Notes under the pieces: generated by a model
The model's input: the letters and a program-made list of their open reading frames with translations, nothing else
The model's database searches: none
What the model was told of the DNA's origin: nothing
Translations under genes and position numbers: made by a program
Source: Planctomycetota bacterium
GTDB taxonomy: Bacteria; Planctomycetota; UBA1135; GCA-002686595
Assembly: GCA_016795205.1 (NCBI GenBank)
Contig: JAEUHZ010000081.1
Span: 1 to 64,000, forward strand
DNA: 64,000 nt
Reading direction: 5' to 3'
Part shown: piece after piece, positions 51,732 to 60,933 of the stretch
How the letters are laid out: each line of letters begins with the position of its first letter
How positions within the stretch are numbered: position 1 is the first letter of the stretch

Positions 51732-52553
51732 ATGCCTGCGCGCCAGAGCACGACGCCGACCGTCCGCCTCGCTCGCTGGGGAGCCCTCGGGTTGGTCGTG
51801 CTCGCCGCGACCTGGCTGTGGCGCACGCTCCTGACCGAACGAGCGGTCGGGGACGGCGCGGTCCATCCCGAAGCCGCGGTCGCGCCCAGCATCGGTGGGG
51901 AGGGGCCAGCCTCCATGGAGTCACCACGGGCGCCGCTCCTCCACGCCACCGAACCCGATCGCACGGGCGAGGAGATCCTGGCGGAGTTCTGGGGCGCCGA
52001 CTGGGCTCGAATTCGCGAGGAGTTGGTCGAATCCGGGATCGATCTGGACGGCCGTTACCGGATCCTCCCGTGGGCGGAAGCCAGCTCGCGCATCGAGGCG
52101 GAGTTCGTCCGCTCGTTGGAGCCTCACTTGGCTGGAGTCCAGGACTCACTCCGGCAATGGCCGGACACGGGGTCGTCCCCGGCCTGGTTGAAGGAGTACT
52201 TCCGACTCGACCGCACTCCCACGCCTCAGGAGGTCGCGCACATCGAAGCGCTGACGCTCGACTTCAATCTCCAACTCGGGGACTTGGTCGAGGTTTACCG
52301 GAGGGACTTGGACGCTGCCGTTCGTCGCGCGCTGTCCGCCCAGACCTACCGCCGCTTCCCGATCGCCACCGTCGCGAGCCGGAACCCCGCGGGAGCCGAT
52401 GTCTTCGCTGGCGCCGCGGCCTACGGAGGCTGGGCCGCCGCGCTGGCCCTGTACGGATCCGATCACCCCGGACTGCTGGCGCAGCAGCAGCAGATCAAGT
52501 CCGTGCGCGTGGCCAGGAACGCCCAGGTCCGCGCGTACCTGCAAGGGCGCTGA
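51732..52553 (+). CDS. Single-pass membrane protein of unknown function
   Basis: 273-residue protein I do not recognise. A short basic N-terminus is followed by one membrane helix (G-A-L-G-L-V-V-L-A-A-T-W-L-W, about 16-30) and then about 240 residues predicted outside the cytoplasm. These are helical and acidic, with E-F-W-G-A-D-W-A-R-I-R-E-E-L and A-Q-T-Y-R-R-F-P-I-A-T-V-A-S-R-N-P as the most distinctive parts. It starts 11 bases after the Cys-rich gene; GTG 51723 is an alternative start. It ends five bases from the stop of the convergent glycogen synthase gene, with no room for a separate terminator. Confidence 0.75.
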   Translation: MPARQSTTPTVRLARWGALGLVVLAATWLWRTLLTERAVGDGAVHPEAAVAPSIGGEGPASMESPRAPLLHATEPDRTGEEILAEFWGADWARIREELVESGIDLDGRYRILPWAEASSRIEAEFVRSLEPHLAGVQDSLRQWPDTGSSPAWLKEYFRLDRTPTPQEVAHIEALTLDFNLQLGDLVEVYRRDLDAAVRRALSAQTYRRFPIATVASRNPAGADVFAGAAAYGGWAAALALYGSDHPGLLAQQQQIKSVRVARNAQVRAYLQGR

Positions 52554-52557
52554 GGCC

Positions 52558-54018
52558 TCACAGCGCCGGCAGCCGCCTGTACAGCTCGACGTACCTCAGG
52601 ATCTGCCGCTCCCACGAGAAATCCTGCGCCATCGCGTTCTGCTGCAACCGCCGCCACTGCGCCGGGTCTCGCCAGGCGCGCAGCGCGCTCTCGATCGCGC
52701 CGGCCAGCGCGTGCGCGTCGAAGTCGTCGAACACGAAGCCCGTGCCCTCGCCCGTGCGCGGGTTCCAATGCGCCACGGTGTCGGCCAATCCGCCCGTCCT
52801 GCGCACGATCGGCGGCGTGCCGTACTTGAGGCTGTACATCTGGTTCAGGCCGCAGGGCTCGAAACGCGAGGGCATCAGGAACAAGTCCGAGCCGGCCTCG
52901 ATCCAGTGCGCGAGGTCCTCGTCGTAGGCCTTGCGGTAGGCGACCTTGTCGGGGAAGGTCGAGGCCAGCCACTCGAAGTAGCGCTCGTAGCGCTCCTCGC
53001 CGCTGCCCTGGACCACGAGGCGCAGATCCTCGCGGCGCAGGAACACGGTCAGCGACTCGTGCAAGAGGTCGAAGCCCTTCTGCGCTGTCAGCCGTGACAC
53101 GATGCCCAGCACGGGCGCGCGCTCGGTCGGCGGCAGCTCCATGCGCTTCAGGAGCGCGGCCTTCATGCGCGCCTTGCCCGCTAGGTCCTGCGGCGTGAAG
53201 CGGTGGGGGATGCGCGCGTCGATCGCGGGGTCCCAGACGTCGTAGTCGACGCCGTTCACGATGCCGAACAGGTGGTCGTCGCGGCTCTTGAGCAAGCCTT
53301 GCAGGCCCATGCCCAACTCGTCGCCCTGGATCTCCTTGGCGTACGTGCGGCTCACGGTCGAGAGCGCGGTGGCGTACGTGATCCCCGACTTGAGGAAGCT
53401 GAACGAGCCGCGCTGCACGTCCTCCTGCCACAAGAGGTGCCGCTCGTTGGCCAAGTCGACGTCGGCCAGCGCCGCCAGCGGGAAGTTCCCCTGGTAGGCG
53501 TTGTTGTGCAAGGTGAGCAGCGTGCGGGTCGGCGCGAACAGCTTGTCCCAGGCGTAGATCGTGCGCAGGTAGAGCGGCGCGAGCGCCGTGTGCCAGTCGT
53601 GCGCGTGGACGACATCGGGTGCCCAGCCCGTGTGCTGGCAGCTCTCCAGCGCGGCGCGCGTCAGGAAGGCGAAGCGCACGTGCTCGTCGCCGTCCGCGGC
53701 GTAGATCCCCTCGCGCTCGTAGAAGTCGGGGCAGCGGATGAACCAGGCGCGCGCCGCGCTCTTGGTCAGCGGCGCGGACCACGCGCTCCACACCACGCGC
53801 CGCCCGCCGATCTGCATGGGGATCTCCTGCAGTCCGGGCACGGGCTCCAGGGCCAGCCCCGACAGCCGCACGCGCTTGTACAGGGGCAGCACGATGCGCG
53901 GCTCGTGCCCGGCCTTGTGGAGGTAGCGCCCGATGGCGGCCGTCACGTCGGCGAGGCCACCGGTCTTGGCGAAGGGCGCGACTTCGGCGGACGTGACGAG
54001 GACGCGTAGAGGGGGCAT
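52558..54018 (-). CDS. glgA: Glycogen (starch) synthase
   Basis: 486-residue GT5 enzyme that adds glucose from ADP-glucose (or UDP-glucose) to the non-reducing end of alpha-1,4-glucan. Signatures: A-P-F-A-K18-T-G-G-L-A-D-V at the N-terminus, where the lysine binds the sugar nucleotide; D-V-V-H-A-H-D-W-H-T near 125; G-I-V-N-G-V-D near 250; and the C-terminal P-S-R-F-E-P-C-G-L-N-Q-M-Y and T-G-G-L-A-D-T-V motifs with the conserved glutamate. Length is usual for GlgA. The start at 54018 is set by the conserved N-terminus. It is divergent from an ATP-grasp gene with only 40 bases between start codons, so the two probably share regulation. Confidence 0.95.
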   Translation of the reverse strand: MPPLRVLVTSAEVAPFAKTGGLADVTAAIGRYLHKAGHEPRIVLPLYKRVRLSGLALEPVPGLQEIPMQIGGRRVVWSAWSAPLTKSAARAWFIRCPDFYEREGIYAADGDEHVRFAFLTRAALESCQHTGWAPDVVHAHDWHTALAPLYLRTIYAWDKLFAPTRTLLTLHNNAYQGNFPLAALADVDLANERHLLWQEDVQRGSFSFLKSGITYATALSTVSRTYAKEIQGDELGMGLQGLLKSRDDHLFGIVNGVDYDVWDPAIDARIPHRFTPQDLAGKARMKAALLKRMELPPTERAPVLGIVSRLTAQKGFDLLHESLTVFLRREDLRLVVQGSGEERYERYFEWLASTFPDKVAYRKAYDEDLAHWIEAGSDLFLMPSRFEPCGLNQMYSLKYGTPPIVRRTGGLADTVAHWNPRTGEGTGFVFDDFDAHALAGAIESALRAWRDPAQWRRLQQNAMAQDFSWERQILRYVELYRRLPAL

Positions 54019-54058
54019 GCGGGTGACGGCTCCGTTCGGCGGAGTGTAGAGTGCCCGG

Positions 54059-55282
54059 ATGCAGAACGTCATCTTCGTCGCGCCGTTCGCGCTGGAGGCG
54101 ACCATGCGCTTCTTGCGGCCCGCGCTGGCCCTGCCGGGCGTGCGGCTGGCACTGATCGGGCAGGAGCCGCTGGAGCGGCTGCCCGCGGAGCTGCGCGAGA
54201 AGCTCGCCGCGCACTACCGCGTCGAGGACACGCTGCAGGTCGACCAGCTCCTGGCGGCCGTGCGGCACGTGGCGCGCGGCTGGAGCGGCAAGGTCGATCG
54301 CATCGTGGCGATCCTCGAGCAGCTCCAGGTGCCGGTGGCCGAGGTGCGCGCCAAGCTGGGCCTGCCGGGGCTGTCGGTCGAGGCCGCCCTGAACTTCCGC
54401 GACAAGTCGCGCATGAAGAACGTGCTGCGCGCCCACGACCTGCCCTGTGCGCGCCATCGCCTGTGCAGCAGCGACCGCGAGGCCTTCGCGTTCGGCGAGT
54501 CCTCCGGCTTCCCGATCGTCGTGAAGCCGCCGGCCGGGGCGGGCGCCAAGAACACCTTCCGCGTGGACTCGCACGAGCAGCTCGCGAGCTGGTTGAAGAC
54601 CGCGCCGATCCGCGCCGAGGACCCGCTGCTCCTGGAGGAGTTCATCCAAGGCGAGGAGTACTCGTTCGACACCGTCACGATCGACGGGCGGCACGTCTTC
54701 CACTCGATCGGACGCTATTCGCCGACGCCGCTCGACGTGATCGAGAACCCCTGGATCCAGTGGGTCGTGTACCTCCCGCGCCGCATCGACGGCCCGGAGT
54801 TCGCCGGGATCCGTGCCGCGGGACCGCGCGCGTTGGATGCCCTGGGGATGCGGACGGGCCTCTCGCACATGGAGTGGTTCCGCCGCCGCGACGGCTCCGT
54901 GGCGATCTCGGAGGTCGGCGCCCGTCCGCCCGGCGCGCAGTTCACGACGCTCATGAGCTACGCCCACGACCACGATTTCTACCGGGCCTGGATCGAGCTC
55001 ATGGTGTTCGACACGTTCAGGGTGCCGGAGCGCAAGTTCTCCGCCGGCGCCGCCTACCTGCGCGGGCAAGGCCGCGGGCGCGTGAAGTCGATCCGCGGGC
55101 TGGAGCTGGCTCAGGCCGAGTTGGGCGAGCTGGTCGTCGAGGCCAAGCTGCCGCAGATCGGGCAGACGCCCAAGGAGGGCTACGAGGGCGAGGGCTACGT
55201 CGTCGTGCGCCACCCCGAGACCGAGGTCGTCGTCAAGGCCTTGCAGCGCATGATCGAGATCGTGCGCGTCGAGCTGGGCTGA
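54059..55282 (+). CDS. ATP-grasp ligase, paralogue 2
   Basis: 407-residue ATP-grasp enzyme of the same subfamily as the genes at 49505 and 61314. Features: F-R-D-K-S-R-M-K at 113-120, F-P-I-V-V-K-P at 151-157 with P-A-G-A-G-A-K, L-E-E-F-I-Q-G-E-E at 192-200, H-M-E-W-F at 270-274 and E285-V-G-A-R-P-P-G at the metal site. The N-terminal domain is more divergent (F-V-A-P-F-A-L-E-A-T) than in the other two, so it may take a different carboxylate substrate. It is divergent from glgA (40 bases) and ends 106 bases before a convergent sigma gene. Likely reaction: ATP-dependent amide formation; substrates unknown. Confidence 0.88.
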   Translation: MQNVIFVAPFALEATMRFLRPALALPGVRLALIGQEPLERLPAELREKLAAHYRVEDTLQVDQLLAAVRHVARGWSGKVDRIVAILEQLQVPVAEVRAKLGLPGLSVEAALNFRDKSRMKNVLRAHDLPCARHRLCSSDREAFAFGESSGFPIVVKPPAGAGAKNTFRVDSHEQLASWLKTAPIRAEDPLLLEEFIQGEEYSFDTVTIDGRHVFHSIGRYSPTPLDVIENPWIQWVVYLPRRIDGPEFAGIRAAGPRALDALGMRTGLSHMEWFRRRDGSVAISEVGARPPGAQFTTLMSYAHDHDFYRAWIELMVFDTFRVPERKFSAGAAYLRGQGRGRVKSIRGLELAQAELGELVVEAKLPQIGQTPKEGYEGEGYVVVRHPETEVVVKALQRMIEIVRVELG

Positions 55283-55388
55283 GCGTCTCCGTGGCCGGCG
55301 GCGCGGTTCCCCCGACCCGGGCGGCGCAGGGCACGAAGCCCGCAGCGCGGCCGCGGATTCGAGCGGGGCTGCGCCCTAGGGTGCCGTC

Positions 55389-55958
55389 TCAGTCCGGCCT
55401 CAACCCCCGTCGCGCCATGGCCGCCACGAGGCGGGCCGCCGCGCTCCCCAGGCGGTAGCGCGCAGTGGACTCCGCCAGCCCGAGCTGGCGCGCGGCCTCC
55501 GCGACGGGCACGTCGAACACCTTGCACATGGAGAGGATCGTGCGGTCGTCCTCGTCCAGCTCGTCGAAGGCGGCTTGCAGCAGCGCGAACTCCTCCTCGG
55601 ACTGGAGCACGTCGCCGGGAGGGCGCGCCGGAGCCTCGATCCCGCTCTGCGTCTCGGCGCGCTGCTCGCGCTGCGAGGTGCGGCGCGCGGCGTCGTAGTA
55701 GCGGCGCTTCTCGAGGATCTTGCGCGTCGCCACCTGGAACAAGTACGCGCGGAACGCGCCCTCGGACTCGAACGTCAGCCGCTCACGCTGCTTCCAGACC
55801 TCGCGCACGGCGGATTGGACGATGTCGCTCGCGGACTCGCGCGCGCGCAGGAACGGCCCGAGGCCCAGGCGCACGTGGGTGTGCAGCGAGCCGAGCGCGT
55901 CCTCCATCAGCCGCCCGAGTTCGAGCGCACGTTCGTCGGCGGGGTCCGGCGGAGGCAT
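55389..55958 (-). CDS. ECF sigma factor
   Basis: 189-residue sigma-70 family factor. Region 2 is seen in A-S-D-I-V-Q-S-A-V-R-E-V-W-K and F-R-A-Y-L-F-Q-V-A-T-R-K-I; region 4 in E-D-D-R-T-I-L-S-M-C-K-V-F-D and the helix-turn-helix L-G-L-A-E-S-T-A-R-Y-R-L. The start at 55958 opens the acidic N-terminus M-P-P-P-D-P-A-D-E-R. The divergent gene at 56082 is a Ser/Thr kinase fused to an FGE domain, 123 bases away. A kinase-regulated sigma pair is the natural reading and such pairs are known in planctomycetes. No anti-sigma gene is present. Confidence 0.92.
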   Translation of the reverse strand: MPPPDPADERALELGRLMEDALGSLHTHVRLGLGPFLRARESASDIVQSAVREVWKQRERLTFESEGAFRAYLFQVATRKILEKRRYYDAARRTSQREQRAETQSGIEAPARPPGDVLQSEEEFALLQAAFDELDEDDRTILSMCKVFDVPVAEAARQLGLAESTARYRLGSAAARLVAAMARRGLRPD

Positions 55959-56054
55959 GCGGCACACCGATTCGAACGTGGGGGACGATTGCGGGCAAGG
56001 CTCCGACCCGGAGAAGATCGTTCCGTGGATCCGGCCCGTGATGATCCTCCTTCC

Positions 56055-56075
56055 CCGCGGCGCCCTGCGCCGCGG
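56055..56075 (+). promoter_or_regulatory. Hairpin just before the kinase start
   Basis: CCGCGGCGC and GCGCCGCGG pair over nine bases with a CCT loop. The stem ends six bases before the ATG at 56082 and would lie in the leader RNA, where it could limit access to the start. It is equally possible that the true promoter lies after it. Confidence 0.35.
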
Positions 56076-56081
56076 ACGGGC

Positions 56082-58967
56082 ATGGATCCCAGCACATCCT
56101 TCTCGGACGAGGCCTTGGAGGCCTTCGCGGAGCTCGAGGCGCGGCGCGCGGGCGCCCTCCCGGAAGGCACGGCTCCGGCCGATCCGCGCACGGCCGAGGA
56201 GCTCGCCGCGCTGCGCGCGCTCGGCGGCCGGGTCGACCGGCTGCTCCACGGCATCCTGGCGGACGGGGCCGCGGTGCGCTCGGCGCTCGATTCGCTGGGG
56301 CTCGCACCGCAGGGGCCCGGGAGCGAAGCCCGCGACGAGCTCGCGCGGCTCGCGCGCATGGCCGGCTCGACGTCGCGCTACACGCTCTCCGGCGAGCTGG
56401 CGCGTGGCGGCATGAGCACGGTGTGGCGCGTGCGCGACACGGCGCTGGACCGCGAGCTCGCGATGAAGGTCGCGGACGAGCGCTCCGGCATGCTCCCGCG
56501 GTTCCTGGCGGAGGCGCGCTTCACTGGACGCCTCGATCACCCGGGCGTCGTCCCCGTCCACGAGCTGGGCGTCGACGAGCACGGACGCGCCTACTTCACG
56601 ATGCCGCTCGTGCGCGGACGGACGTTCACGGACGTGATCGACCTGGCGCGTGCCCGGCGCGAGGGCTGGACGCCGATGCGCGCCATCGACGTGCTGCTCA
56701 AGGTGTGCGACACGGTGGCCTACGCGCACTCGCTGGGCGTCGTGCACCGCGACCTGAAGCCCGACAACGTGCTGGTCGGACGCTTCGGCGCGGTCTACGT
56801 CGTCGACTGGGGCCTCGCCCGACAGGTCGGCGGCGTGGAGCCGGGCGTGATCACCGAGCAGGATGCGGCTGCCACGTTCGCCGACCAGCACACGCTGGCC
56901 GGCGCGGTGCTGGGCACGCCGTCGTACATGGCGCCCGAGCAGGCGGCTGGCCGGAACGAGGAGCTCGGTCCGCGCACCGACGTGTACGCGCTGGGTGCCG
57001 TGCTGTACCGGCTGCTCGCGGGGGTCGCGCCCTACTGCGATGGCGAGGCCCGGCCTTCGAGCCAGGCCGTGCTCGAGGCCGTTCGCGCTGGTCCGCCGCG
57101 CGAGGTCGAGACGCTGGCGGCGGACGCGGACGCCGAGCTGGCGGCGATCTGCCGCCGCGCGATGCAGCGCGATCCGACCGCGCGGTACGCCAACGTCGAG
57201 GAACTGGCGGCGGACCTGCGCGCGTACCTGGAGGGCCGGGTCGTCAGCGCGCGCCCGAGCGGTGCATGGGTGCAGCTCTCGAAGTGGGTGCGGCGCAACC
57301 GCGCGCTGTCCTCCGCGCTGGGACTGGTGTTGGCGCTGCTCGTCGCGGGGCTCGTGGCCGTCACCTGGAGCGAGCGCCGGCGCGCCCAGGACAGCGAGCG
57401 CGCGGCCGCCGAGGTGCGCTTCGAGGCCGATCAGCGCGCGCCCGTGGCGCTGCGCGACGCGGCCGCACGCCTGTGGCCGAGCCTGCCCGAGCAGATCCCG
57501 GCGCTCGAGGCCTGGCTGGCCGAAGCGGGGACGCTCGTCGCGCGGCGCGCGGAATACGCGCGTGCGCGCGACGCGCTGCGTCGCACGGGCCGTCCGGCGG
57601 ACGTGGACCACCCGCGTGAGGTCGCCGCCCGCACGCGGCTCGCGGCCAGGCTCGCGGCCCTGCGCTCGGAGGCCGCCGGCCACGAGCAGGACGTGCTCGA
57701 GTTCAGCGGGCGCGCGTTCGGTCCGGGTCGTGAGCAAGGATTGGCCTACGCCTACGCGCACCTGGACCGGCTGGCGCCGCGGATCGCCGCGCTCGAGGAG
57801 CGTCTCGCGTCGCCCCAAGCCTGGCTGCTCGCCGACGCGCTCGCCGACCAGCGCGCCGCGGCGCTGGCAGAGCTCGTGGACGCCATCGAAGAGTTCGCCG
57901 ATCCGATCGAGGGTCCGATCGCCGCGGTGCAGTCGCGACTCGATCGAGCGCGCCGTGTGCCGGACGCCGCCGCGCTGGCGTCAGATCCCGCTTGGCGCGC
58001 CGCGCTCGAGGATCTCGCCGACCCCGAACGCTCGCCGCTCTATCGCGGCCTGCGGATCGCGCCGCAGGTCGGGCTCGAGCCACTGCGCCGCAATCCCGCC
58101 AGCGGACTCTGGGAGTTCCTGGTGCTCGGGAGCGGCGAGCGGCCGCGCGCGCACGACGACGGCGCCTACGGGATGGGGCCGACCGCGGGCATCGTGCTGG
58201 TGCTCGTGCCGGGCGGGCCCACGCGGCTCGGCGTGCGGGCGCTCGAGCCGCTGCCGCGCGAGCTCCTGCGAGCGGGCGAGCTCTCGCAGGGCACGCGGCG
58301 CGATCTGGAGCTCGACCCCTTCTTCCTCTCGAAGTACGAGCTCACGCAGGGGCAGTGGGTGCGGGCGACGGGCCACAATCCGGCCTACTTCAGGGCCGGG
58401 ACGACGTTCGGGTGGCCGACGCACACGCTGAGCTTCGATCTCTCCTATCCGGTCGAGTCGGTCTCCTGGACCGAGGCCAGCGAGGTGCTCGGACGGCTCG
58501 GGCTCGTGCTGCCGACCGAGGCCCGCCTCGAGCACGCCTACCGCGCCGGCACCGAGGCTTCGTGGTCGATCCCCGAGGCGCCCTGGTGCCTGGTGGGGGG
58601 CGTCAACGCGGCGCAGCACGGTGGGGTCCCGTTCCTGCACGATCTCGCCGCGGGCTACTTGCCACACGACGGCTTCCAGAGCCCAGCCCCGGTGGGCTGG
58701 TTCACGGCGAACGCTTGGGGCTTCCACGAGGTCCACGGCAACGTCGGGGAGTGGGCCCAGGACGTATTCAGGGTGCGCTGGGGGTATGCGATGCGGGAGG
58801 GCGACGGTCTCCACCTGGCGCCTGAATCGGGCCTGCGCGTCGTGCGCGGGGGCACCTGGGGGCACACGCTCAACTGGCTCACGTCCTGGCATCGCGAGGA
58901 TCAGGCACGGGAGTTCCGCTCGTGGGGGATCGGCGTGCGGCCGGCGCGGGACGTGCGGGATCCATGA
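56082..58967 (+). CDS. Ser/Thr protein kinase fused to FGE (SUMF1-like) domain
   Basis: 961-residue membrane protein. Residues about 100-370 are a Hanks-type kinase: G-E-L-A-R-G-G-M-S at 104-112, Lys129, H-R-D-L-K-P-D-N with Asp224, D242-W-G in place of D-F-G, and M-A-P-E-Q. A membrane helix lies at about 405-427 (A-L-G-L-V-L-A-L-L-V-A-G-L-V-A-V-T-W). Residues about 440-690 are charged and helical. Residues about 740-961 form a formylglycine-generating-enzyme fold (L-S-K-Y-E-L-T-Q-G-Q-W, L-P-T-E-A-R-L-E-H-A-Y-R, H-G-N-V-G-E-W, V-R-G-G-T-W), which in many such fusions is a ligand-binding rather than a catalytic module. The ATG at 56082 gives the first acidic N-terminus. The divergent ECF sigma gene is the likely target. 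Confidence 0.92.
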   Translation: MDPSTSFSDEALEAFAELEARRAGALPEGTAPADPRTAEELAALRALGGRVDRLLHGILADGAAVRSALDSLGLAPQGPGSEARDELARLARMAGSTSRYTLSGELARGGMSTVWRVRDTALDRELAMKVADERSGMLPRFLAEARFTGRLDHPGVVPVHELGVDEHGRAYFTMPLVRGRTFTDVIDLARARREGWTPMRAIDVLLKVCDTVAYAHSLGVVHRDLKPDNVLVGRFGAVYVVDWGLARQVGGVEPGVITEQDAAATFADQHTLAGAVLGTPSYMAPEQAAGRNEELGPRTDVYALGAVLYRLLAGVAPYCDGEARPSSQAVLEAVRAGPPREVETLAADADAELAAICRRAMQRDPTARYANVEELAADLRAYLEGRVVSARPSGAWVQLSKWVRRNRALSSALGLVLALLVAGLVAVTWSERRRAQDSERAAAEVRFEADQRAPVALRDAAARLWPSLPEQIPALEAWLAEAGTLVARRAEYARARDALRRTGRPADVDHPREVAARTRLAARLAALRSEAAGHEQDVLEFSGRAFGPGREQGLAYAYAHLDRLAPRIAALEERLASPQAWLLADALADQRAAALAELVDAIEEFADPIEGPIAAVQSRLDRARRVPDAAALASDPAWRAALEDLADPERSPLYRGLRIAPQVGLEPLRRNPASGLWEFLVLGSGERPRAHDDGAYGMGPTAGIVLVLVPGGPTRLGVRALEPLPRELLRAGELSQGTRRDLELDPFFLSKYELTQGQWVRATGHNPAYFRAGTTFGWPTHTLSFDLSYPVESVSWTEASEVLGRLGLVLPTEARLEHAYRAGTEASWSIPEAPWCLVGGVNAAQHGGVPFLHDLAAGYLPHDGFQSPAPVGWFTANAWGFHEVHGNVGEWAQDVFRVRWGYAMREGDGLHLAPESGLRVVRGGTWGHTLNWLTSWHREDQAREFRSWGIGVRPARDVRDP

Positions 58968-59013
58968 GGCGCCGCGCGGCGTCGGACTCGTGGGGGGCAA
59001 CGAGCCCCTGCGC

Positions 59014-60327
59014 TCATCCGCCCCCGGGCAACTCGGCCAGGATCAGCGAGCGCTCGCGCGGCCGCGTTGCGCGCGTGCGAGCCAAGTGCATGAACCCGTC
59101 GAAGTCCGCGGCGGGAATCGTGCGCGGCAGCGCGGCGGCCTCGCGCGTCGCCGTGTCGACGTCGGCGCGGATGCCGTAGCCTCCGAACCAGCGGTGTCCC
59201 TGCTCGGCCCAGGCCCAGTCGTGGACCGGGCCGCTCGCGGGTGTCACCCGCAGATCGAGCAGGAAGCTCCCCGAGCGCGCGCCCGACAGCACGGCGTCGA
59301 GCGAGCCGGCCGGAGCGGGCGACAGGCGGTAGACGCGGAAACCGAAGCGCCCGTCGGGCCCGAGCGCGTTCGCCAGGAACTCGCCGGTCCCGAACGTCGC
59401 GCCCAGCGCGTAGTACGCGTCGCCGAGCGCGGCGGCGACGTGCCCGCCCATGGCGAGCTCGTCCGTGCCGAGGTAGCGCAACGGGCCGCGCGACACATGC
59501 GCGCCGTGCGCCCACACGAGGGCGCGTGCGCCGCGCGGAAGGTCCTCCAGCTCCCGCAGCAACAGCTCGGCCAGCGCGCGGTCCCGTCCTCCGGGCGAGT
59601 GGTAGAGCGTCAGCGCGCTCCGCAGCTCGAGCAGGCGTAGCTCCAGCTCGGCGCTCGCGCGGCCCAGCGCGCGCACCTCGGCCTCGAGCTCCACGACCTC
59701 GGCGGTGAGCGCGTGGTAGTCCGCCGCGTCCCCGGACCACAGCGCGCGGACGGCGGGCTCGATGCGCGCGCCCCAGGCCGAGAGGCGCGCGACGAGCTCC
59801 GGGGTGCCGCCCACCAGCTCGCCGATGCGCCGGGCGGCGGCCTCGGGGTCTTGGACGTCGATGCCGGCGAAGCGCACGCGATCGGCCGGGGACGCGGCGA
59901 GGTTCCAGGCGCGCAGATCCTGGAGCAGCGCGGCGACCTCCTCGACCTGCCACACGAGCATCCCGAGTCCGGCCATCGCGGCTTCGAGGTCGCCGCTCGC
60001 GCCCGAGACGTAGGCTGCGGTGGCGCGCGCCCGCGCCGCGCTCGACTCGAACAGGACCAGGCGCGCGCCTCCGTGCCACACGAGCTGCAGGGTCAGCGCG
60101 CGCCGCAGCTCGAACGACTCGTGCTGGCCGTGCGTCGACTCGCCGAGTCCCAGGACGCGGACTCCACGCAGCGTGGCCTCGAACGCGTGGAATGCCCGTG
60201 CCGCGTCGTCGAGCGGGACGGCCTCGCGCGCGACCCAGGTGGCGACGTCGAGCGTCTGCGGCACGGCATCGGGCGCTGCCGCGGTGCAGCCCTGGAGGGC
60301 CAGCGCGAATGGGACGATCCACTTCAT
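59014..60327 (-). CDS. Erythromycin-esterase-family lipoprotein
   Basis: 437-residue exported member of the erythromycin esterase (EreA/EreB-like) family. The N-terminus is a lipoprotein signal ending L-Q-G-C14. The family motif G-L-G-E63-S-T-H66-G-Q-H-E is present, with the Glu and His that activate water in EreB, followed by L-V-W-H-G-G-A-R-L-V-L-F-E-S and, further on, V-W-A-H-G-A-H-V-S-R with a second active-site His. Length is close to that of EreB. Most environmental members have not been shown to act on macrolides, so resistance is not implied; hydrolysis of some ester or lactone is likely. The membrane protein gene 70 bases upstream is on the same strand. Confidence 0.88.
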   Translation of the reverse strand: MKWIVPFALALQGCTAAAPDAVPQTLDVATWVAREAVPLDDAARAFHAFEATLRGVRVLGLGESTHGQHESFELRRALTLQLVWHGGARLVLFESSAARARATAAYVSGASGDLEAAMAGLGMLVWQVEEVAALLQDLRAWNLAASPADRVRFAGIDVQDPEAAARRIGELVGGTPELVARLSAWGARIEPAVRALWSGDAADYHALTAEVVELEAEVRALGRASAELELRLLELRSALTLYHSPGGRDRALAELLLRELEDLPRGARALVWAHGAHVSRGPLRYLGTDELAMGGHVAAALGDAYYALGATFGTGEFLANALGPDGRFGFRVYRLSPAPAGSLDAVLSGARSGSFLLDLRVTPASGPVHDWAWAEQGHRWFGGYGIRADVDTATREAAALPRTIPAADFDGFMHLARTRATRPRERSLILAELPGGG

Positions 60328-60396
60328 CGTGCCGGATGGCGAACTGCTGGAGCGGCGAGCGCGCCCCACGCGCTGCGGCGCCGCGCGCGCGGACGT

Positions 60397-60933
60397 TCAG
60401 CTCGACGGGGGGCGCCGCGCGCCGAACAAGGCGCTGGCGATCCCGAACGTGGCCAGCACCAGACCCAGGAGCAGCGCGCCGCTCGTGGGGATGGCCAGCC
60501 ACTCGAGCGACTCCTTGGCCGCCCCGGTGCTGCCCAGGCCCGGCGCGCGCTGGCCGGCGAGCAGCCAGAAGATGGGGTACCCCAATGCGCCGAAGCCCAA
60601 CGCCCAGGCCGCGATGCGGCTGTGCTTGGGGTTGGCGCGCGCGCCGGCCAGCACGAGGATCACGGCCAGCGTCGCCGCTCCGATGCCGCCGCCGTGCATG
60701 TGCGCGCGCTTGTAATAGCTCCAGGCCTTGTCGACCACGGCCTTGCTCTTCGCGGCGTCGCCGCCGTAGCGGGCCTCGAGCACGGCCTGCGCGTCGGCTT
60801 CGAGCCCGCCCTTGAGCGAGTCCTCGAAGGCACCGAACACGCCGCCCATCCCGAAACCGAACAGCAGCGCGCACAGGGAGAGGAGGACGCCCACGCGCAT
60901 GTCGCGCAGTCCGTCGGCGATCGAAGGGGTCAT
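60397..60933 (-). CDS. Small polytopic membrane protein
   Basis: 178-residue integral membrane protein I do not recognise. Four hydrophobic segments are visible: about 13-35 (V-G-V-L-L-S-L-C-A-L-L-F-G-F-G), 83-97, 105-125 and 148-170. A charged loop at 38-76 separates the first two and contains W-S-Y-Y-K-R-A-H-M-H-G-G-G. The His-rich end of this loop (H78, H80 next to a Gly run) could bind a ligand. It is on the same strand and 70 bases upstream of the esterase-like lipoprotein gene. Confidence 0.75.
   Translation of the reverse strand: MTPSIADGLRDMRVGVLLSLCALLFGFGMGGVFGAFEDSLKGGLEADAQAVLEARYGGDAAKSKAVVDKAWSYYKRAHMHGGGIGAATLAVILVLAGARANPKHSRIAAWALGFGALGYPIFWLLAGQRAPGLGSTGAAKESLEWLAIPTSGALLLGLVLATFGIASALFGARRPPSS

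Noticed and set aside
59014..60327. Macrolide resistance gene
   Set aside because: The family motif is present, but most chromosomal members of the erythromycin-esterase family have unknown substrates and no resistance context is seen.
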